Assembly (NCBI GenBank): GCA_964418695.1 | Contig: CAYQMN010000005.1 | Coordinates: 106,863-170,862, forward strand | Direction: 5' to 3' | From: Prado023 sp964418695 | GTDB lineage: Bacteria; Actinomycetota; Actinomycetes; S36-B12; CAIYMF01 | Length of the DNA: 64,000 nucleotides | In this document: positions 34,876 through 43,535 of the stretch, piece after piece | Layout of the letters: every line of letters begins with the position of its first letter | Numbering within the stretch: the first letter of the stretch is position 1 | Position numbers and translations under genes: made by a program | The notes under the pieces: model-generated | Databases searched by the model: none | What the model saw: only the letters and a program-made list of their open reading frames with translations | Told to the model about the DNA's origin: nothing

Positions 34876-37497
34876 ATGGCCCAGGTGGCCGAGGGTGGCG
34901 CATGGCGACCGCTCCCCGACGACGACTTCAAAGCCGAGGAGGAGCTGCGTCTGGCGGTCGTCCTGAACGGCGGGGTCAGCCTGGCGATCTGGATGGGTGG
35001 GGTCGTCCTGGAGATACACCGACTGACCAAGCGCGAGGGCGTCTACGGGCGGGTGCTGCTCGCATTGAACAGCCGGGCGCGGGCGGACGTGATCGCGGGG
35101 ACCTCGGCAGGTGGGATCAACGGCGGGGCCTTGGCCCTGGGACAGGTCTACCCGGATTCCGACGTCGGTGCGCTGCGCGACGTGTGGGCTCGGGAAGGCT
35201 CGCTCTACGACCTGCTTCAGGAGCCGTGGAGCGGCAAGCCGGACTCCCTGCTCCAGGGCAACGCGAAGTTCCTGCCCGCCCTGGAGGCGGCGTTCACCGA
35301 GCTGACCCGGCCGGCTCGCGCCGGGAACGCCCAGGGCTACTCGCCGGACGACCGGCCCATCGCCCTCACGTTGACCACGACCTTGCTGACCCCGATGACG
35401 AAGACGCTGACGGACGTGCTCGGCGAGCAGGTGTTCCAGCCCAGCCATGCAGGGCGGTTCCAGTTCTGGCGCATCCCCGAGCCGCTGCCGGTGCCCGATG
35501 GGAGCGACAAGCGAGACCACTTCGCCCCCAGCGAGGGCGGATTGCCGCGCCGGCTCGCCCTGGCCGCTCGTTCGACCGCCTCCTTCCCTGTTGCATTCGA
35601 GCCGGTGCACGTCCCCATCGGTGTCGGAACGCCAGACGGAGTCCCGCCCGACATGGGCGGCCACGCCAACTTCGACGTCTCACGCTGGGTGGTCGACGGC
35701 GGGGCTCTGATGAACACGCCGGTGGAGCCCGTGCTGGAGCAGATCACGGCGGCGCCGGCCAGCAAGCGCGTGCGGCGCGCGCTGCTGCTTGTGGTGCCGG
35801 ACCCCTACGTGCCCGGTCAGGCCGAGCGGGAGGCCGAGTCGGACGGTGCCATCCCGACCATTCCGCTTGCTCTGCGCAACATCGTCAAGGCGATGACGAC
35901 GCAGACAGTCGCCGAGGACCTGCGCAGGATCGAGGCGCATAACCTGCGCGCGGCCAGCCGGCGCGGCTCGCGCACCGACCTGCTGCGCACCTTGAAGTCC
36001 GGCGAGCAGATGCGCGGCATCGCCGAGAGTCTGCACGACGTGTATCTCGATCTGCGCGTTGCACGCGCAGCTGACCAGGTGGCCAAGCTGACGGCGTCCA
36101 CGGTCGAACTGCCGGTGGCGATGTGGTCAGTGCGGCTCCGGGAGCACTGGCTCGCGGCGGTGCACAGGCCACAGGATGCGCAGCCGCAGCCGTACCCGCC
36201 CATCGTCCCCGGGTCGGCTGGCTACTGGGGACCGCTGGACGCTGACGGCCGATGGCAGTGGGGGGTGGCCACACTGGAGCGACTGTCCGTCGCCGTGCAG
36301 GATCTGCTCAAGCGAGCCATCTGGCTCCTGCCAGGAGGCGGTGGCTGGACGGCCGGGCAGGGCATCGAGGAGTTGCGCACCGAGTACGCCGTGCTGGCCG
36401 GTGAGGTGCGTCTGCTGCGACGGGCCGACAGCAGGTTCTGGCAGGCGTGGTCACCTCAAGAGTCAGCGGGGGTGGCCGTGGGCCCGTCCGCGGCGCTCAG
36501 TCCCGACGAGCTCCTCGGGGCGGTCGACAAGCACCTGGCGACGTGGTGGCGCTCGGTCAGCGACGGCATCGAGAGCGCGGGGGAAGGGCCTTCGGGCACG
36601 CCGGTGGCGGACCGGCTCCAGAGCCTGGCCGAATCCCTGGTGTGGATCGGCCACCGGGCCGCACGGATCTGCTGGCCGTTCCTGCCGGCCGAGGACGACC
36701 ACCTCCTGCAGAGCGACCGGCTGAAGTGGCTCTGCACGGCATTCCTGGACGATCCGGAGATCTGGGCGGGTGGTCGGCACGATCCGATGAGCGCCGCTCT
36801 CGCGCTCGAGGTCTGCTACCTCTGCCTCGTCGAGGGCGACAACGGCGGCGCGAGCGAGCAGGTCGTCGACCTGGTGCGGATCAGCGCCGGAGTTCGCCAG
36901 CCGTTCGCCCCGACCCTGGAGGCCAGCCAACGGGTGGCTGGCCTGCGCCTGGGCCATTTTGCGGCCTTCCTCAAGCAGACCTGGCGAGTGAACGACTGGA
37001 TGTGGGGCCGGCTGGATGGTGCCAACCGGCTCATCACCCTCCTGCTCGATCCCGAGCGTCTGCGCCGGCGGGTAGTGCTGGGCGCTCCGGCCGGTGCCGG
37101 CTCCGCGGCGACGGACGCCGAGCGGGCCTGCGCCCGCCGCCTCCTGGGGATCATCCTGGGTTTGCCCGAGGATCAGGTCGACGAGCACCGCTGGGCGCTG
37201 GTCCTGGACCTGCTCACCGGCGACGTGCCGCTGGAGCAGGGCCGCGAGGTGCTGGCCCCACTCGTCGACCACCTTGTCGAGGAGGAGGCCGAGGGGATCG
37301 TGCGGGCTGAGGAGCCCGCACTGTTGCGCGCGGTTCGCGCCGACGAGGAGGCGGGGGAGACGCCGACGAGCGCCGGATCGAAGTGGCGCAGCGCGCGCTA
37401 CGCGGGCACCGGCGAGACCCTCCCCGGTGAGAGTGAAGCGGTCCCAGCCAGGACGACCGTGCGCACCGTCTTGGCCAGAAGGCAGGAGCGCCCATGA
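34876..37497 (+). CDS. Patatin-like phospholipase (DUF3376-type)
   Basis: An 873-residue protein whose first 300 residues form a patatin lipase domain: LAVVLNGGVSLAIWMGG (oxyanion-hole region), GTSAGGINGG with nucleophile Ser77, and the catalytic Asp in VVDGGALMNTP (Asp274). The remaining 570 residues are helical, as in the actinobacterial DUF3376 group. No signal peptide is visible. ATG 34876 is preceded by GGAAGGAC; the 38 extra codons upstream look non-coding. The stop overlaps the next start (ATGA). Likely acts on membrane lipids together with its membrane-protein partner. Confidence 0.87.
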   Translation: MAQVAEGGAWRPLPDDDFKAEEELRLAVVLNGGVSLAIWMGGVVLEIHRLTKREGVYGRVLLALNSRARADVIAGTSAGGINGGALALGQVYPDSDVGALRDVWAREGSLYDLLQEPWSGKPDSLLQGNAKFLPALEAAFTELTRPARAGNAQGYSPDDRPIALTLTTTLLTPMTKTLTDVLGEQVFQPSHAGRFQFWRIPEPLPVPDGSDKRDHFAPSEGGLPRRLALAARSTASFPVAFEPVHVPIGVGTPDGVPPDMGGHANFDVSRWVVDGGALMNTPVEPVLEQITAAPASKRVRRALLLVVPDPYVPGQAEREAESDGAIPTIPLALRNIVKAMTTQTVAEDLRRIEAHNLRAASRRGSRTDLLRTLKSGEQMRGIAESLHDVYLDLRVARAADQVAKLTASTVELPVAMWSVRLREHWLAAVHRPQDAQPQPYPPIVPGSAGYWGPLDADGRWQWGVATLERLSVAVQDLLKRAIWLLPGGGGWTAGQGIEELRTEYAVLAGEVRLLRRADSRFWQAWSPQESAGVAVGPSAALSPDELLGAVDKHLATWWRSVSDGIESAGEGPSGTPVADRLQSLAESLVWIGHRAARICWPFLPAEDDHLLQSDRLKWLCTAFLDDPEIWAGGRHDPMSAALALEVCYLCLVEGDNGGASEQVVDLVRISAGVRQPFAPTLEASQRVAGLRLGHFAAFLKQTWRVNDWMWGRLDGANRLITLLLDPERLRRRVVLGAPAGAGSAATDAERACARRLLGIILGLPEDQVDEHRWALVLDLLTGDVPLEQGREVLAPLVDHLVEEEAEGIVRAEEPALLRAVRADEEAGETPTSAGSKWRSARYAGTGETLPGESEAVPARTTVRTVLARRQERP

Positions 37498-39302
37498 CCA
37501 GCCCCCCGGACCCGCCACCCTCGGGTGCATCCCCATTGCGGATCTTCGCCGAGGCGCGGATCGGCGGAGAGCCGATCCCCTCGACGGCGACGTCCGAGCT
37601 CATGCTGCACACGGTCACCAAGGCGCTCGGGGCGGGTGCCACGCTCGTGGACTCGATGGGCTCGACCGTGCCCGCAGCCAAGCCGATCACCAAGGTGCTG
37701 CGGGGTGCTGGGGTCTCGGTCTACACCCTCAGCGACACGCTCGGAGGGAAGGGGATCAAGCGAGGCTTGGGCCTGGCTCTGCTGGCGCTCGGTGGTGCGC
37801 TGGTCGCGATCTCGCTGATCACCGGCTCAGTGCCGGCCTGGCTGACCACGATCGGATTCGCGATCCTTCTGGGAGGCCTGGCGTACGTCGCATTGGCGTC
37901 CGGCATGCTCATTCTGGCAGTCGTGCTGGCGACTCCGGTGATCCCTCTGGGCGTGTGGTCCATGCGCGATGTGGCCTCGGACATGGGCGTCGGGGGGGCC
38001 TCCACGCAGATCGGGCTCATCGTGTTGCTCATCCTCACCGCGATGATCATGGGGGTCGTGACCGTTCCGGAGCGGTCGCCGGGGGCAGCGTGGGCTGCCC
38101 TCCCTTGGCGGTCGGCGCTGCGCAAGGGGGCCTGGCTGGTGGGTGGGGTCTTCCTGGCACTCGTGGCTGCGGGGGCGCTGGTGGTCACGGGTTGGACCCT
38201 GTACGTCCTGGGCTCCTACCAGGCAGCTCCCGGGGGCTTGGACTGGGAGCTGATCGCCTGGGTGCTGGCAGCAGGAATCTCAGTGATCCTTGCGGCATAC
38301 GGCTTGCGACAGGCTCGACGCCTGGGCGGTCGCCCGGGCTTGGATCCAATCCTTCCGGCCCGCGACGCGGCCGTGGCAGTCGAAGCGGCGGCGAGAATGG
38401 CCGACGAGAGGTCCACCATGGCCGTGCGCGCTGCGGCCCCGAGCCACCTCAAGGCCGCCTGGCTCCCGGTCAGACCGGCATCGGCACGCGCGAGCGATGC
38501 TGCACGCCGAGTGCAGGAGGCGGTCGCCGTAGCGGACCGCGCATCCGTCGAGGCAGACAGGGCGACCGGCGAGCTCCTGACGCGCCTGCCCACCCGGGAG
38601 CTGCTGCCACAGCTGAAGAACCATCGCGTCGCAGGAGTGGAGAGCAGTGCGCGTCGGGCACTCAGGGAGGCGCGCCAAGCACGCAAGCTGGCCGAGACGC
38701 GCGTGCATTCGCCCGAACGACTCCGGGCAATGGCTGCTGCCTCGGTGCGCGCCGCGACGGCCGTCGAGCAGTACGCCACGCTGCTGGGCGACGATCCGCG
38801 AGCCCGTCGTGCCCGAGAGGCGGCCAAGCTGACTCGGGAGTCCAGTGTCCGGGTCGTCGCTGCGGCCTCTGAGCTCTCACATTCGAGAGCGTCGGTGGTG
38901 AATCGGGTCGAGGACGCGCACCAAGCGGCGCAAGCCCTGGCCACGTCGGTGGAAGCGCTTCGGGATGTCACCGGGGGTGAGTTCATCAGCGCCCGTGCTG
39001 AGTTGGTGCGCGGCTACGCGGCACAAGCCCGCGCAGCACGAGTCCGGATGTCGCCCGGGTCGCAGGACGAACGCCTTCGCAGGGGGCGGGCAGCCGAGTG
39101 GACCTGGGTGTTCGGCGCGACCTACCTGGTCATCTTCCTGGTCGGATGCGCGATCCTTCTCGACCGGGTGGAGGGCCTCCAGGCCTTGGTCGAGCTTGGG
39201 GCCTTCCCCGTGATTGCGTCCTTCGGGGTTCTCGGCGTGCTGTGCATGACCGCGGTGCTTCTGATGAAGGAGGCTCGCGAGGATCTGCGACCGGGCCGCT
39301 GA
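37494..39302 (+). CDS. Polytopic membrane protein with long helical domain, partner of the patatin
   Basis: A 602-residue protein of no family I recognise. About 90 soluble residues come first, then five to six transmembrane segments between about 90 and 270 (LGLALLALGGALVAISLIT, IGLIVLLILTAMIMGVVTV, GVFLALVAAGALVVTGW). A 250-residue Ala/Arg/Glu-rich helical, possibly coiled-coil region follows (about 280-535), and two more membrane segments near the C-terminus (TWVFGATYLVIFLVGCAILL and a last one). It overlaps the patatin gene by four bases. Base usage is slightly less GC-extreme than neighbours. It may sense or anchor for the phospholipase; inference. Confidence 0.75.
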   Translation: MTSPPDPPPSGASPLRIFAEARIGGEPIPSTATSELMLHTVTKALGAGATLVDSMGSTVPAAKPITKVLRGAGVSVYTLSDTLGGKGIKRGLGLALLALGGALVAISLITGSVPAWLTTIGFAILLGGLAYVALASGMLILAVVLATPVIPLGVWSMRDVASDMGVGGASTQIGLIVLLILTAMIMGVVTVPERSPGAAWAALPWRSALRKGAWLVGGVFLALVAAGALVVTGWTLYVLGSYQAAPGGLDWELIAWVLAAGISVILAAYGLRQARRLGGRPGLDPILPARDAAVAVEAAARMADERSTMAVRAAAPSHLKAAWLPVRPASARASDAARRVQEAVAVADRASVEADRATGELLTRLPTRELLPQLKNHRVAGVESSARRALREARQARKLAETRVHSPERLRAMAAASVRAATAVEQYATLLGDDPRARRAREAAKLTRESSVRVVAAASELSHSRASVVNRVEDAHQAAQALATSVEALRDVTGGEFISARAELVRGYAAQARAARVRMSPGSQDERLRRGRAAEWTWVFGATYLVIFLVGCAILLDRVEGLQALVELGAFPVIASFGVLGVLCMTAVLLMKEAREDLRPGR

Positions 39303-39329
39303 TGACCGAGCCGGATTCCGCAAAGACGT

Positions 39330-39403
39330 GGGGCGACCGGGATTCGAACCCGGAGCCTGTCGGATTATGAGTCCGCCGCTCTGACCAGTTGAGCTACCGC
39401 CCC
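39330..39403 (-). tRNA. tRNA with CAT anticodon (Met elongator or Ile2)
   Basis: Acceptor GGGGCGG pairs with TCGCCCC (one G-T), D-arm AGCTCAACTGGTCAGAGC, anticodon stem-loop CGGACTCATAATCCG with anticodon CAT, T-arm CCGGG-TTCGAAT-CCCGG, discriminator A. The CTCATAA loop is shared by elongator tRNA-Met and by tRNA-Ile2, whose C34 becomes lysidine; I cannot separate them. It is not an initiator, which would have three G-C pairs in the anticodon stem. CCA is not encoded. Confidence 0.93.
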
Positions 39404-39525
39404 GAGTGGCCCAGCCTAGAAGACCGCCAACCGCGACTGATCCGGCGGCGCACCCGGCGGCGCACCCGCCACCCGCCCGCTCGGCGCCCGGGAGTCTCGG
39501 GCCGACCTCGGCGAGCGGCAGGTGG

Positions 39526-39531
39526 TAGGCA
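39526..39531 (+). promoter_or_regulatory. Leaderless -10 (TAGGCA) for the CPBP protease gene
   Basis: TAGGCA followed by 6 nt and ATG 39538. The last position is A rather than T. Confidence 0.4.
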
Positions 39532-39537
39532 TCCCCC

Positions 39538-40809
39538 ATGGAGCAGGCGGGGGCGAGGTCGCCGGAGGGCATCTGGGGGCAGCCCCCTGCGCCGTCGGGC
39601 ATGCCGGCGCCAGGCTCCCCGCCGGCGCCCCCGCAGGTGCGCACGGGGGCGTTCGCCCGGGTGCGAGTGCGGTGGCTGGCGTTCACGGTCGTGGTGGGCG
39701 GCCTGGCTCTGCTCGCCCTGGCCGGGGTGCTGGGCGCCTTCGGCGTGGAGGTGGGCGACGACCTGCTCGGCGTGCAGATGTACCTGGTGATCGCCGCGTG
39801 GGTGGTGATCGTCGTGTCTGCCCGCTGCGGGGTGCGCCTCGGTGCCATGTTCCGGTGGCCGCGGCTGGGCGCGTACTGGTGGGTCGTCGCGGGGATGTTC
39901 GTGGTCCAGCTGGTGTTCTCGCTGGCCGCGTCGATGGTCACCAGCGTGATCGCGCCCGGGTGGGCCGACTCGGTCGAGGGCGTGGGCCAGGGGAATCTCC
40001 TGCTCGTCGTCCTCGGTCTGGTGATCCTGCCGCCGCTGGTCGAGGAGACCGTCTTCCGCGGCATCCTGGTCGAGCGGCTCACCGTGCGCTGGCGTCTGCT
40101 GTGGGCGATCCTGGCGTCCGCGGTGCTGTTCGGGGCGCTGCATGCCGATCCGGTGGGTGCCGGCGCCTTCGCAGTCGTCGCCACGCTGCTGTATCTGAGG
40201 ACCGGGTCGCTGTGGCCCTCGCTCCTGGTGCACCTGGCCAACAACCTGCTCGTGCTCACCCTCACCCGGACCCTGGGGGCCGACGAGAGTGGCGCCGAGG
40301 TGCCGGACACCGCGAGCGTGCTCACCTCGGCCGCCTTCCTGGCGGTGGTGAGTGTGCCGCTGCTGGCCTGGTTCCTGCGGGTGCACTGGCCCACGCGCGA
40401 CCAGCTCACCCCGTACCAGGCGTACGAGGTGCGCGCCGGTCTGCCGGAGCTGACGGTGCCCACCGTCGAGTGGTCGGTGCGGCGTGACGTCCCGTTCCGG
40501 CTGGCCGTCACCAACTCGCACCTCGTGGTCAGCGAGGTCGGCGGGCCCGCGGCTGAGCCGGTGGCCGAGCCGGTCGCCACCCTCGCCTTCGAGGCCGTCG
40601 TGGGGGTCTACGCCGCGCGAGCGCCCGGCGGTGGGACGTCCGAGATCGTCGTGGTCGTGGCGGGCAACGGGACCTGGTCGGGCTTCCGGGTGGATGGTGG
40701 AGCACCGCGGTCCGCGCGCGCCCTCGCGGCCGGCATGCGCGAGCGGATCGACGCCGCCCGGTACCGCGCCTGGGTGAGCACCTGGCCGGCAGTGCCCCCG
40801 GCGCCCTGA
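39538..40809 (+). CDS. CPBP-family intramembrane metalloprotease
   Basis: A 423-residue membrane protein. A Pro-rich N-terminal tail (1-37) is followed by about eight hydrophobic segments. The CPBP (Abi/CAAX prenyl protease-like) signature is EETVFRG with the Glu-Glu pair, and FGALHADP and HLANNLLVL supply the histidines. The last 130 residues are soluble and beta-rich. CPBP proteins cleave prenylated or signalling peptides, or provide bacteriocin immunity; substrate unknown. Confidence 0.88.
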   Translation: MEQAGARSPEGIWGQPPAPSGMPAPGSPPAPPQVRTGAFARVRVRWLAFTVVVGGLALLALAGVLGAFGVEVGDDLLGVQMYLVIAAWVVIVVSARCGVRLGAMFRWPRLGAYWWVVAGMFVVQLVFSLAASMVTSVIAPGWADSVEGVGQGNLLLVVLGLVILPPLVEETVFRGILVERLTVRWRLLWAILASAVLFGALHADPVGAGAFAVVATLLYLRTGSLWPSLLVHLANNLLVLTLTRTLGADESGAEVPDTASVLTSAAFLAVVSVPLLAWFLRVHWPTRDQLTPYQAYEVRAGLPELTVPTVEWSVRRDVPFRLAVTNSHLVVSEVGGPAAEPVAEPVATLAFEAVVGVYAARAPGGGTSEIVVVVAGNGTWSGFRVDGGAPRSARALAAGMRERIDAARYRAWVSTWPAVPPAP

Positions 40810-40855
40810 TGTGCTGGCTGCCCGCGGGGGCTGGCGAAAGCACAGGTGTGTGATT

Positions 40856-40861
40856 TATCCT
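40856..40861 (+). promoter_or_regulatory. Candidate -10 (TATCCT) for the DUF3145 gene
   Basis: TATCCT in an AT-richer patch about 74 nt before the ATG; a GGAGG Shine-Dalgarno lies just before the start. Confidence 0.45.
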
Positions 40862-40934
40862 CACCTTCGACGGCCACCGTCCGTACGTCGAGTCCGCTGG
40901 GGAAGGCGAAACTCGCCGGGATCGGAGGTCGGTC

Positions 40935-41459
40935 ATGGCCGTGCGTATGGCCGCGGAGCGCCCGGGTCTGACCCGGGGCGTTCTCTTCGTGCATTCCACG
41001 CCCCGGGCACTGTGCCCGCACTTGGAGTGGGCTGTCAGCGACGTGCTCGGCACGCGCTTGAGTCTGGACTGGATGCCGCAGCCGGTCCTGCCCGGGCAGG
41101 TCCGCGCCGAGATCTCCTGGCAGGCCGCAGTGGGCACCGCTGCCCGGATCACCTCTGCCCTGCGGCCGTTCCGCACGGTCCGCTACGAGGTGGCCGAGGA
41201 GCCGGGCAAGGGCGCCGAGGGGGAGCGGTTCGCCGTGACCCCGCACCTGGGCGTGTTCCGGGCGACCATGGGCCCGCACGGCGACCTGATGATCCACGAG
41301 GACCGACTGCGCAGCGTGCTGGCCGCAGCCGCCGACGACCCGCAGGGCCTGTCCGAGAGCCTCGAGCGGCTCCTGGGCAGCGCCTGGGACGCGGAGCTGG
41401 AGCCGTTCCGCCGCGCGGGCGACGGTGTTCCCGTGCGCTGGCTGCACCAGGTGGTGTGA
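40935..41459 (+). CDS. DUF3145 family protein (actinobacteria-specific)
   Basis: A 174-residue protein with the DUF3145 opening TRGVLFVHSTPRALCPHLEW and later LGVFRATMGPHGDLMI. The family is restricted to actinobacteria and has no assigned biochemical role. No signal peptide or membrane segment. GGAGG before ATG 40935. Confidence 0.87.
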   Translation: MAVRMAAERPGLTRGVLFVHSTPRALCPHLEWAVSDVLGTRLSLDWMPQPVLPGQVRAEISWQAAVGTAARITSALRPFRTVRYEVAEEPGKGAEGERFAVTPHLGVFRATMGPHGDLMIHEDRLRSVLAAAADDPQGLSESLERLLGSAWDAELEPFRRAGDGVPVRWLHQVV

Positions 41460-41486
41460 GCGGCACCAAGACCCGGGGGAGGGGCA

Positions 41487-41524
41487 GATCGGCTCGGCCG
41501 GCAACAAGCCCGGCCGGGCCGATC
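41487..41524. terminator. Bidirectional hairpin between DUF3145 and hsdM
   Basis: GATCGGCTCGGCCGG and CCGGCCGGGCCGATC form a stem of about 15 bp with one mismatch between two convergent stops. Confidence 0.7.
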
Positions 41525-41607
41525 GCACGCGTGAGCCGGGGCGCGGAGAAGGCGGGGCGGTGGCGGGGCGCGGCCCGGGCCAGAGGGGCGGCGATTCGGA
41601 GATGGAC

Positions 41608-43080
41608 TCAGTGCTCCGTGCGGATGCCCTGTTCCAGTGCGGCGGCGACGGCCTCGAACTGCGCCAGGGCCGCGGTCAGATCCTCCACGATCTCGCGGGC
41701 GATGACCTCGGGTGCGGGAAGGTGGTCGGCGTCCTCCAGCGACTCGTCGCGCAGCCAGGTGATGTCGAGGTTGACCTTGTCTCGGGCGACCAGCTCGTCG
41801 TAGGAGAAGGCCTTCCACCGTTCGGACGCGACCCGCTCGTCGCGGGGACGCCCGGGGCGGTACGACGCGACGAGGTCGTCGAGGTCGTCGCGCCGAAGCG
41901 GACTCTTCTTGAGAGTGAAGTGCTTGTTCGTGCGCAGGTCGTACACCCACAGCCGATGCGTCCACGGCCGCTCGGCCGCCGGCTCCTTGTCGAAGAACAG
42001 CACGTTGGCCTTGACGCCCGGCTTGTAGAAGATCCCGGTGGGCAGCCGCAGGAGCGTGTGGAAGTCGAAGGCGGTCAGCAGGCGCCGACGCAGGGTCTCG
42101 CCGGCACCGCCCTCGAACAGCACGTTGTCGGGCAGCACCACAGCCGCGCGACCGTTGATGTCGAGGATCGTCATGATGTGCTGCAGGAAGTTGAGCTGCT
42201 TGTTCGACGTGGTGACGACGAAGTCCTGGCGGTAGATCTCCGCGCCGTCGTCGTCCCCGCCGCCGATGTCCGTCGACGAGCTGCGACCGAACGGTGGATT
42301 GGCCAGCACCACGCTCCAGCGCTCGCCCGGGTCGGCGATGAGGGCGTCCCTGTGGTCGATGAGCGGGTCGCCACTGATCGAGCCGATCCCGTGGAGCAGG
42401 AGGTTCATCGACCCCAGCCGCGAGGTGGTGGCGCCGATGTCGACGCCGTGGACGAACCTGTCGCGCAGGTGCTCGCGCTCGGGCGGGGTCAGGTTGGCCG
42501 CGTCCTTGCTCGCGTAGGCGTGTGCTGCGAGCAGGAAGCCCCCCGTGCCGCAGGCGGGGTCGACGACTGTGTCCCGGACGGTCGGCTGGACGACCTCGAC
42601 GATCGCCTGGATGAGGGCGCGCGGCGTGAAGTACTGGCCCGCCGTGGACTTGGTATCGCCGGCCGAGCGTTCGAGCAGCTCCTCATAGGCGTCGCCGTTG
42701 ATGTCCGCTCCGGCGGCCGACCAGTTCTCCTTGTCGATGAAGTCCACGATCAGGGTCTTGAGGTGGGCCGGGTTGGAGATCTTGTTCTGCGCCCCGCGGT
42801 AGATCGCGCCCAGGACGCCCGGCTGGCTCGCCAGGCCGCGCAGGATGTGGTTGTACACGTCCTCCAGATCCTCCCCCGACAGGCCGAGCAGGTGCCGCCA
42901 CGCGTAGCGGTCCGGCACGACCCGCTCCGGGTTGAGGGGCCGGGTGGCCCGCTCCTCGGCCATCTTCAGGAACAGCAGGTAGGTCAGCTGCTCGGTGTAC
43001 TCGTACATGTTGACGCCGGAGTCCCGCAGCACGTTGCTGCCGGACACGAGCTTGGCGACGAGCTGGCGGGAGTCGGACAC
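41608..43080 (-). CDS. hsdM: Type I restriction-modification DNA methyltransferase subunit HsdM
   Basis: A 490-residue N6-adenine methyltransferase. The N-terminal helical domain (LRDSGVNMYEYTEQLTYLLF) is followed by TAGQYFTPRALI, motif I DPACGTGGFLL (about 173-183) and motif IV NPPFG (about 260). All parts are intact. GTG 43080 is chosen because the family sequence starts there. It is the last gene of the operon, an unusual position since hsdM normally precedes hsdS. Confidence 0.93.
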   Translation of the reverse strand: MSDSRQLVAKLVSGSNVLRDSGVNMYEYTEQLTYLLFLKMAEERATRPLNPERVVPDRYAWRHLLGLSGEDLEDVYNHILRGLASQPGVLGAIYRGAQNKISNPAHLKTLIVDFIDKENWSAAGADINGDAYEELLERSAGDTKSTAGQYFTPRALIQAIVEVVQPTVRDTVVDPACGTGGFLLAAHAYASKDAANLTPPEREHLRDRFVHGVDIGATTSRLGSMNLLLHGIGSISGDPLIDHRDALIADPGERWSVVLANPPFGRSSSTDIGGGDDDGAEIYRQDFVVTTSNKQLNFLQHIMTILDINGRAAVVLPDNVLFEGGAGETLRRRLLTAFDFHTLLRLPTGIFYKPGVKANVLFFDKEPAAERPWTHRLWVYDLRTNKHFTLKKSPLRRDDLDDLVASYRPGRPRDERVASERWKAFSYDELVARDKVNLDITWLRDESLEDADHLPAPEVIAREIVEDLTAALAQFEAVAAALEQGIRTEH

Positions 43081-43103
43081 GGGGGGAGTCTGTCCTGTCG
43101 GGG

Positions 43104-43535
43104 TCAGGTCAGGAGCGACAGGCCGGGGGCGCCCTCGTAGATGCCATCCGAACTGAACAGGGACACGTCCTTGGCAACGGCGCACGCGGCAATCCAGCGA
43201 TCCGCCGTGTGGACCTTGTCGTGAAGCGCGTGGCCAGCGCGACGACAGCGGACGCTGAGGTCCACGTAAGCGTCCATGACCTGTCGGTCAGCAGGAACGG
43301 TGGGCACGGCGTCCAGCCGTGCTACAGCAGCAGCGATCTTGCGTTCACCCCAGTTGCTTCCGTGGACTCCTGCCAGGACCTCGACGCGTGTCTGGAACGA
43401 GACGATCACGTGGACCCCGGTCAGTGCTTGGCGCCAGGAATCCAGCGGTAGTCCGCGCCGGGCAGCCCCGTCAGGATCGACGAAGACAGCGCTGAATATG
43501 TCGGTGTCCACGAGCGCGACGGTCGGGATCGGCAC
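43104..43535 (-). CDS. PIN-domain nuclease (VapC-like toxin)
   Basis: A 143-residue PIN domain. The acidic residues of the active site are visible: LVDTDIFSAVF (Asp10, Asp12), a Glu in TRVEVLAG, Asp in TADRWIAACAVA and a last Asp in LFSSDG. VapC toxins are Mg2+-dependent RNases. The GTG start lies directly after the stop of the upstream unknown gene with no spacing, so the two are coupled. It sits inside the restriction operon between hsdS and hsdM. Confidence 0.85.
   Translation of the reverse strand: MPIPTVALVDTDIFSAVFVDPDGAARRGLPLDSWRQALTGVHVIVSFQTRVEVLAGVHGSNWGERKIAAAVARLDAVPTVPADRQVMDAYVDLSVRCRRAGHALHDKVHTADRWIAACAVAKDVSLFSSDGIYEGAPGLSLLT

Noticed and set aside
39302..39330. Prophage or integrative element at the tRNA(CAT)
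   Set aside because: No integrase, excisionase or duplicated tRNA 3' end was found in the window; only the gene-pair position is suggestive.
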